DNA of 64,000 nucleotides from Spirometra erinaceieuropaei (Eukaryota; Platyhelminthes; Cestoda; Diphyllobothriidea; Diphyllobothriidae). This document shows positions 57,927 through 64,000 of the stretch, one piece after another. The first letter of the stretch is position 1. The number at the start of each line of letters is the position of its first letter. The translations under genes were made by a program, and so were the position numbers. The stretch spans positions 899,901 through 963,900 of the forward strand of contig CACRXP010000033.1 of the NCBI GenBank assembly GCA_902702965.1. Direction: 5' to 3'. The notes beneath the pieces were generated by a model. The model was not told the origin of the DNA. It did no database searches and was given only the letters and a program-made list of their open reading frames with translations.

Positions 57927-58388
57927 ATGGTTGTGTCAATTTACTACCTTTGTCATGAGTCGATCTTCGATCCAGTATTTATTGGTGCGTTTTCTAAAGA
58001 TGATTCAGACAAATGCCCGGAACTAATAGCCAACTGGCTGTTCCAATTAATTACTTCATTGTCGTCAGCAAGTCTTTCTGTCGAAATGAGGACCCTCGTG
58101 CTGTTATTATTTGAACGGAGGGCCACCGTAGGTTTTTGGGCGTTTGCTGCGTCTATCCCTAGGCCCCACCGCAAGCGGATTCCTGGATTGTGTCAGGTAG
58201 ACGCTTTAACCCTATCTGGGCAAGTTCAGCATGTCGTTTTTCAAATGATAGTCTTTGTTTGCTTCTCATGGCTGGTCATGTGCTGCGGATGCTTAACGGA
58301 TGGCCGCTCAGGGCAGTCCAGGATAAAACTGATGATTAATGCCCAATGGTCACTCTTGTCGCTGACTGCAACCATGACACCTAACTAA
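57927..58388 (+). other. Unassigned 153-codon open frame inside a SUCO intron
   Basis: Open in one frame with a hydrophobic stretch (VFQMIVFVCFSWLVMCCGCL) but no domain I recognise. It lies just before the 58538 exon, is not in a spliceable context I can support and could be chance or a decayed element. Confidence 0.2.
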
Positions 58389-58537
58389 GCCCGGCAGTGT
58401 TTCATCTGCACCTCCTGCATCTGCCCGTAAGATTTCTCTGCCGCTGATGCGATTTTTTGTTAGATCCTACCGCCAGAAGCATATTTTCTCTCTGTTGCCC
58501 TCATCCTAAGCGGACTGTCCATTTTTATCCCTGGCAG

Positions 58538-58664
58538 ATATCTCCAGGAACTGAGTCAGAGCTACAAACGTCAAACGGAGAAGCTCTCGCGTTCATTCAA
58601 TCTCACCACGGCTTGGCTGCAGGCTACGGCCAAGGGCGCAGAAGAGAGGGATATGCAGCAGCAG
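58538..58664 (+). CDS. SUCO: SUCO exon: coiled coil
   Basis: It completes an Arg codon, then reads YLQELSQSYKRQTEKLSRSF and NLTTAWLQATAKGAEERDMQQQ. The family counterpart is [21 protein letters not shown]. Acceptor ctggcag at 58537. The donor is a weak gttgaa at 58665, chosen because it leaves phase 0, which fits the next exon. If unspliced, the frame runs on to a TGA at 58758-58760 through a strongly hydrophobic stretch. Confidence 0.9.
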
Positions 58665-59427
58665 GTTGAAGACGTCATTCTCTTTTTTTGCTCACTTTGT
58701 CTTCTTTATTGGTCGTTCATGTTACCATTCGTCGGCGTCATCTTCTTTCCTTTGCTCTGAACGCCCTAATCGAATTTAGATGAGAGAAGTAGTCTTGAGT
58801 GAATAAGAGATTAAAAGAGGAAGAAACGCAGGACCGGAATCCCTGCCAACAGTCAACCTTTTCCCATGGCTCAAATTGGCTTTGCTTGATACCGTTGAAT
58901 CTGCTTCGACGTGACACGAGAGAACTCTGCTCAAGTGCCGCTACCGACATCTCCTAGCACCGGGAACGCTCATTAAGATTACGGATTAATCAGACTTGAC
59001 GCGTACGTACACACTGTAGTGCCGATTATATCATTCCTCTGTCTACCAAACACTCCTTATTGGTAAGTAAGGAAGTTCGATCATTTTCATCTGAGCTATC
59101 CTCGGAGGATCTCGAAGATTCCAAGAATGGGTCCCGCATATCCATGCGTTTGCAGAACGCGAGGACTAAAGTAGCGTAGTCAGGGCGGAAGAAGACTTTG
59201 GACTCTTCCACGTGCCCCTTTTCCAAAGCAAATGCAATATCCAGATTGGTCGGGCTGTGGGAGCCTTCGCCTCTCCCGCGCCAATAACCTGGATGTGACG
59301 CTGGCAACTTCCACTAATAGTGGCTAAACCCTAATTACCTTCCTCATTTTTTCCGCACACTCAGAACAGGGCTTAAACTGTCTGAGACCTTTCGCATCGA
59401 TAGTGAGAGGCGCGCACCGAGCGCGTA

Positions 59428-59592
59428 ATGAGGTCACGTCTCAGTGGTTAGGGCGTTGGATTTTTAATCAACAGGTCGCGAGGTCGAGCCTCGGGGATTG
59501 CATACTTCGGGGTTGGGTATGACTGGCTGTTGACGGCCAACAAACCAGAAATGACCATTCCAGTCCCCCTTGTCTTTGTCGGTAATTCTGTC
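59428..59592 (+). mobile_element. SINE with Lys-tRNA-like head in a SUCO intron
   Basis: The head has box A (gtctcagtggttagggc) and box B (gcgaggtcgagcctcg). The anticodon arm around ggatttttaatca resembles tRNA-Lys(UUU). The body (gggttgggtatgactggctg) and tail (ccttgtctttgtcggtaat) match the other SINEs. No foldback arm is present, so this is the simple form. Confidence 0.78.
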
Positions 59593-60309
59593 CCACTTTC
59601 ACACCGACCGAAACTGAAGTACAAATACCGACCGGACTGATCCTGCCACTGCATATCATTTCCTTCCAATTTTCTTCTATAGTTTGTGTACGTTCGAGGC
59701 CAAGTTAATCTTCGTCGAGCACCTTTGAATCCGCACCAATACTAATAAAAGCGCCTAACACCAAACTCACACTCCACTTAGTGCTGCGGAGGTCACCTTC
59801 GGAATCGGTGCAAAGACTGTCGTGTGTGTCTGCTGTCTATGTAGAACTAAATTAAGTCATCCCTTGTCATCGATCTTCACTTTCGATGCTTCTGGTGTAC
59901 CCATTCTCTGCAAATCTCTCCTGCCGGTCATTCTATTCGCGCAGCCACTATAAATCCCCTTACATCAGGTCTGCACTTGTCGGGTTTTTAGCCAGTCTAG
60001 CTAACTGCAAGCGTGTAGCCTACTGTGTGTCGAACAAGGGGGAGGGGGAGATAGCTGGTGGTCAAGGGACAGGCGAATCGTAAATGTCTGTTGCTGCCAG
60101 TGAGGCGTTTTCGATCTACAATCCTCTAATGATTATCTTGCCGGTTATTTTCAGGCAAATCAGCGCGAAATGCGATTGGCTTGTTAAAACGACATATGGC
60201 TTTAATTTGCAAAGGCACTCACACGGCCGCCTCAATGCATTACGCGCTACTTTGGAATTTGGCATACATATGTGTATATACCATCGTGTGAAAGCCCCTC
60301 TTTTTGCAG

Positions 60310-60720
60310 CGGCGCATTGATGCCTTGGAACAGCGTTTGTCGCGACTTCTGGAAGTCCTCGCAGAACGGGACCTTATTGTGGTCTCCACGACTGCAGCCA
60401 AGGCCAATAGTACTGACTCCATTCTCGAGATTCGCCGAAAGGACTCCGACACCGACCAACAAAAATCACGCCAGTTCGCGGGAACTTCTGACAGCCTTAC
60501 TGGTCAAATCTCCACCTTCATCTGGGCAGCTTTCTTTCCACCACCTGACTCTCAAGTGACCCTACATCTCTCGTCACCGGCGCCCTCTTTCGCACTTCTT
60601 CCCCATCCCCCACTCGCAGAGAGCAGGGACAGAGAAGATGATTTTGAACGGTTTGCGGAGAGCAACGACGGGGGACAGATTCACACACCCAGACAGCAAC
60701 CACAGTGTCCTGTCCTGTCT
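60310..60720 (+). CDS. SUCO: SUCO exon: end of the coiled coil and variable tail
   Basis: Acceptor ctctttttgcag at 60309. It opens RRIDALEQRLSRLLEVLAER, a heptad-type continuation of the coiled coil, then becomes Ser/Pro-rich. A good donor gtgagt at 60721 gives a 411-nt exon in phase 0, but the open frame continues to 61074, so the end is uncertain. No clear membrane segment is seen in it, although the family has one at this point. Confidence 0.65.
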
Positions 60721-61400
60721 GTGAGTGGCCGCCCTGCGGAAGTGTCAAATTCTGTCTGTCTTGCCGTCTCCAACGCGACGTTCGACTTCGTCCAGAGGTC
60801 ACCGCATTTGCCGAAACGTAAGACACTATCGTGGCAAAGACAGGATCGCTCGCACAAGGGAAAAAGTAGATTTCAGTGGCTGCATTACCCTCACTTCATG
60901 TTTGCCCGGCGCTGGGACTATGGCGTCTTTTTCGGCCATCTCTACGGCCTCTGCACACAGGCCAACAGACATCTAAATGCCGGCTTTTCCTGGCTGTTAA
61001 GAGCTATCCATCTCAACGCAACAGAGGCAAGTAACCGTTATCTTATTTCATCTAACCAGAGTCTATCTGGGTGACTTGTTAGCAGTCTCTCCTGCCTCCT
61101 CCGGCAGTTGGTTAGATCCTAATAGACAGCCTTCCCTGAGGCAGCTCTACCCCAGTTGCCTCTAATACTGAATTGATAGTAAGAGGGGTTTTACGGGTGG
61201 GGCCCGCGTACACGACAAAAATTGGACCGGGGAAATGTAAGAGGAAAAAGCCGTAGAGTGAAGCACGAAGAAACTTTGAATGAGGTGAAAACTAACCGCC
61301 ACTCACGAGTGAGCGCAGGAGATCTAGCCGATCAATGGGGAGCGCGAGGCCAAGGCGTAGGTAAAGGTGTACAGGAAAGCCATCCGCAACGCAAACATGG
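60721..61400. other. Downstream of the last supported SUCO exon
   Basis: The frame stays open to 61074 but without family motifs. Remaining exons of the gene, including a membrane segment, may lie here or to the right. I could not place them. Confidence 0.35.
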
Positions 61401-61406
61401 ATGCAT

Positions 61407-61670
61407 CTAGCCGCTCGCTGGATTAAAAAGTTCACACATTCGGTTTCGTAGCCTAGCCACTCTCTGGATTAGAAAGTAACGTGAACACATTCGCTTCGCA
61501 TTCTAGCCACTTGTCAAATTAGAAAATAAGGCAAGCTTCTTCGGTTTCGTAGCCTAGTCACTCGTTGGATTAGGAAATAAAGTGAACCCAATCAGTTCGT
61601 AGCCAAACCACTCGCTGTACTAAGTTGGAAACGCGCCTAGGTAACGCACTGAGCCAAGCCACTCGATTCA
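61407..61670 (+). repeat. Tandem satellite-like array, about 50-bp unit
   Basis: Five to six units, each opening with a block like tagccactcgctggatta, start at about 61407, 61451, 61503, 61553, 61604 and 61655. A second shared block is cattcggtttcgtagcc. Units decay towards the right. Related single blocks occur at 9178-9495 on the minus strand. Confidence 0.8.
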
Positions 61671-62220
61671 ATTTAATCACGCCTACTGAAACCAAATCAG
61701 TAGGTCAGTAGTATTAAGTATGCATACATGGCTACATATTAGGATCTTATCCGGTAGTTTCCGACGGAAGTACGCGCCTCTGTAGAAGAAAATTACATTG
61801 ACGGCTGCCACTATATTCAAGGCTGATATCATTTTGCCCGATATTTTGAAACTATATGGGTGATCAGGTTGGGGATTTGCAGTGAAGCGTACACAGTGTT
61901 TCCCATCCACTTCCCGATACATTAATCTTGTTGAGTCTTGTAGTTTTTAAGAGCCTTTCGCTGCGTGCATGGAGACCCTTTGGCTTTCCCGGCTCATCAC
62001 TTGAAGGGCTCATTCATCATACGAGTTATGGTTCCCTGCTCCCGAATCGATTGGTAAGCGCGTATTCCCGATTAAGACTGTCTGGACAGAGTAATTGTCC
62101 ACATGGGGGGCGCGTGGACGGGCTAAATGGCTGAGTGATTATCACAATAAGAATTAACTGTGATCAACGAATCGGATACAGATGAACAAGTAGTCTTCGG
62201 ACTAAGTGCGACCCTCGGCG
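61671..62220. other. No recognisable gene
   Basis: AT-rich with short frames only (79 aa at most). Nothing assigned. Confidence 0.4.
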
Positions 62221-62224
62221 ATGA

Positions 62225-62345
62225 ATACGGTAGCTGTTAGTGATAGACATATCGTGACATAGCAACAGCGCCCTGTGCGTTTATGATCCTTATTTTTGAC
62301 CGTCTCTGATGATGGTTTCGAGTGAGACTCGTCAATCGGTCTAAG
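62225..62345 (+). repeat. Penelope-like terminal sequence, degenerate hammerhead-like motif
   Basis: acggtagctg, gacatagcaacagcg and ccgtctCTGATGA (core at 62306-62312) follow the order of the copies at 24.9 and 40.9 kb. The stem and GAAA are lost. Confidence 0.5.
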
Positions 62346-63490
62346 CTTTTGCCTCTAGAATGCGGTCGAAAACAACTGATATGGATTGACCAGAAGTGCC
62401 TGCAGTAAGACACATTAATAGTAACCCCTCGTAATACCGGTTGCCTTGCGCTATACTCCAAGAAGGGTACCTATCCTCGTGTACTAACCCACACCCTAAT
62501 CTCCCTGGAACTTGGCGCAAGGCCGCCTGTATTACAAGGGGGTTCCTGTTACCGTGTCCTACAGTAAGAGTTTTCTTAAGTGTCTCATCCTGACCACTTT
62601 TGTGCTTCCGTAATCCGTTTCTATTAATTTCTACCGGCAATGTTTTCTCTCTTCTCGGCCTTAACTAATGAAGCTTGCCTGAAAGTACGGGATTCGAAGA
62701 GCAAAACCGCGTTTTTATCCGTCTGAGCTCGTAAATAAGTTCACCATAGGAGCTTAACAGGGACGTAATGGGCCGCATAAGTAGGACGTTAAAGCTAGTC
62801 AGCGACCAGTCTCATGAGTCTGGAGGTAATCACGCGATTCTGATACGTAGACGGGAGATTGATATACCAGTTGACTGAGTTCTCATCAGGGTGCAGCTTA
62901 AATCATCTGATACGAAGAGCGGCTACCCTTGTGGCTGTTAACTTGAGAGCATGACCCATTTCAGGGGTTTCGGCAGCAGTTCGGCTTGTCGACCTCCAAT
63001 CTGTCCCATCCTGTGAATGTCACTCAACTCTTACGGTAAACTCACAGAATCTAGCGTAACTCGTGATATATACCTAAATTGACGAAAAATCTCTGAGTCG
63101 TCGGTAAGCTGGCCAAATGCATCAACCAAAACACCAAATTGAAAACGAGCGACCGTCAGTTAATCAAAAACACAAAAATATCAGAAATAACATCACTTGG
63201 ATTCGAAATGACGGTTATTTTCCAAAAAAAAAACGGAAATCTCTTAAATGTGGAAATTCGTGTCACATGAGTAAGCTCAATTTTAGAACTGAATAAAGTC
63301 TGTCCATGTAAATAACTCAATAAGTAAAACGGCATAAACAGCCTATGCCCCCCCCTCTCCCTCGCCCCCTTAACCCAATGACCACGCCATAGCACGCCTC
63401 GTCACGCGAGTGGCGTGGGAACGATGGATGTTAATTGTCCCTGAATCACTTATAAGTCATGTACTTCGCATAACTTAAACTTCTATGTAA
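62346..63490. other. No recognisable gene
   Basis: Short frames without family resemblance. An A9 run lies near 63225. Confidence 0.4.
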
Positions 63491-63494
63491 CCGC

Positions 63495-63534
63495 TTTGGC
63501 CTGATGAAGAGTTACTGAAAACATGTGTTGGCCA
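63495..63534 (+). other. Hammerhead-like motif of a second Penelope-like end type
   Basis: tttggc precedes CTGATGA (63501-63507). A minimal stem (ag/ct around agtta), GAAA (63517-63520), acatgtgtt and gccaaa follow. The outer tttggc/gccaaa pair could form stem I. This resembles the CTGATGAAG...GAAAC signature at the ends of Penelope-like elements in other animals. No coding part is attached. Confidence 0.45.
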
Positions 63535-64000
63535 AATTGACTTTTCAAATAGAATAACGTTTAAAAAGTGCTCTTTACATGCATACGTCTTGAGTAAGTA
63601 TCCTCTAATGGTTAGTTTTTTGTGAGTTGTGAGTTTCTATATAGTATTTCCGTTTTTTATTGTTTGAGATGCGATTGATTAAAGCAAAAAGGATTATGCT
63701 TTATTTCTTTGATAGAGGCGTGGCCAGAATAAAGCTCTTCATAAGTTCACATGTCCAGAACCCGGCCAGTAACTAAGAAACCAAAATAAAATCAGCTGAT
63801 GTAATCATAAACCTCCTATTAAAATCACCGTAGGATTTTTTGCAGCGGTGGAGTCTGCCGAGTGACTGGATGCCCTAGAAATGTCAGTGAATAGTTTTCG
63901 GTTTTCAGTGTTTCCAACTGACCGTTCGAAAAAATAGGTTCTGTAGTTTGTGTCCCTTAAAACTTTGAAATTAAGATATTTCTCTAGAGCATTTACCGAT
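63535..64000. other. No recognisable gene
   Basis: AT-rich sequence without coding signal. Confidence 0.4.

Larger units (their letters stand above)
41153..60720 (+). other. SUCO: SUN-domain gene of the SUCO/osteopotentia family, 5' and 3' ends incomplete
   Basis: Ten exons are supported: 41153-41348, 41856-42417, 44253-44360, 44432-44543, 46247-46493, 49815-50021, 51277-51309, 52604-53540, 58538-58664 and 60310-60720. Every junction has AG/GT borders and consistent phase. The joined reading frame is 2,940 nt (980 codons) with no stop. Members of this family are membrane proteins of the endoplasmic reticulum and nuclear envelope. They carry a luminal SUN domain, a coiled coil and a membrane segment, and the yeast relative Slp1 protects newly made proteins from degradation (established knowledge). 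The signal-peptide exon and the membrane segment expected after the coiled coil were not found. The human protein is about 1,250 residues long, so the visible part would cover most of a similar protein. Confidence 0.85.

Noticed and set aside
57927..58388. 153-codon plus-strand open frame as a separate gene
   Set aside because: No recognisable domain, lies wholly in a SUCO intron, and the opposite strand is also open for 73 codons. Kept only as unassigned.
61407..61670. CRISPR array
   Set aside because: Unit and spacing are irregular, there are no unique spacers of constant length, no cas genes, and the DNA is eukaryotic.

Overview
The window looks like eukaryotic, intron-bearing, repeat-rich nuclear DNA. 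There are no operons, ribosome-binding sites or long bacterial-style genes, and most open frames are short chance frames. The mobile elements (Penelope-like elements, a LINE with C-terminal zinc fingers, BEL/Pao, Merlin and tRNA-headed SINEs) resemble those I associate with flatworms, most likely a diphyllobothriid-type tapeworm. That assignment is an inference; no ribosomal RNA or mitochondrial marker is present.

Only one host gene is recognisable. It is a SUN-domain protein of the SUCO/osteopotentia/SLP family on the plus strand, seen as ten exons between 41153 and about 60720. All exon junctions keep one reading frame (2,940 nt, 980 codons). The exons give, in order, an upstream conserved segment, the SUN domain, a Ser/Pro-rich region, a large middle exon and a coiled coil. 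The 5' exons and the true 3' end are not identified. Its introns hold a LINE 3' UTR copy, SINE remnants, a Merlin transposon remnant and a tandem repeat of about 220 bp.

From 1 to 41 kb the window is mainly a graveyard of transposons. Penelope-like elements (reverse transcriptase plus GIY-YIG nuclease) lie at 1.5-2.0, 7.06-8.64, 37.0-37.8 and 40.3-41.05 kb, with isolated end sequences at 18.5, 25.0, 62.3 and 63.5 kb. Most carry a conserved hammerhead-like end motif. A LINE encoding an apurinic-type endonuclease, a reverse transcriptase and C-terminal C2H2 fingers appears as fragments at 9.5-13.2, 15.6-17.0, 19.0-21.9, 28.2-30.2, 32.5-36.9 and 43.1-43.6 kb. A different LINE lies at 30.6-32.15 kb, a BEL/Pao gag at 14.35-15.63 kb and a Merlin transposase at 13.2-13.73 kb.

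The most unusual structure is a composite foldback element of about 500 bp, seen at 3103-3604 and 21051-21563 and as a decayed copy at 29369-29770. Two copies of a tRNA-derived SINE face away from each other, so the transcript could form a hairpin of about 180 bp. One arm plus a unique tail is bounded by inverted ends of about 20 nt. Different target-site duplications at each locus suggest that the whole composite moves as one unit. All mobile elements seen here are damaged.
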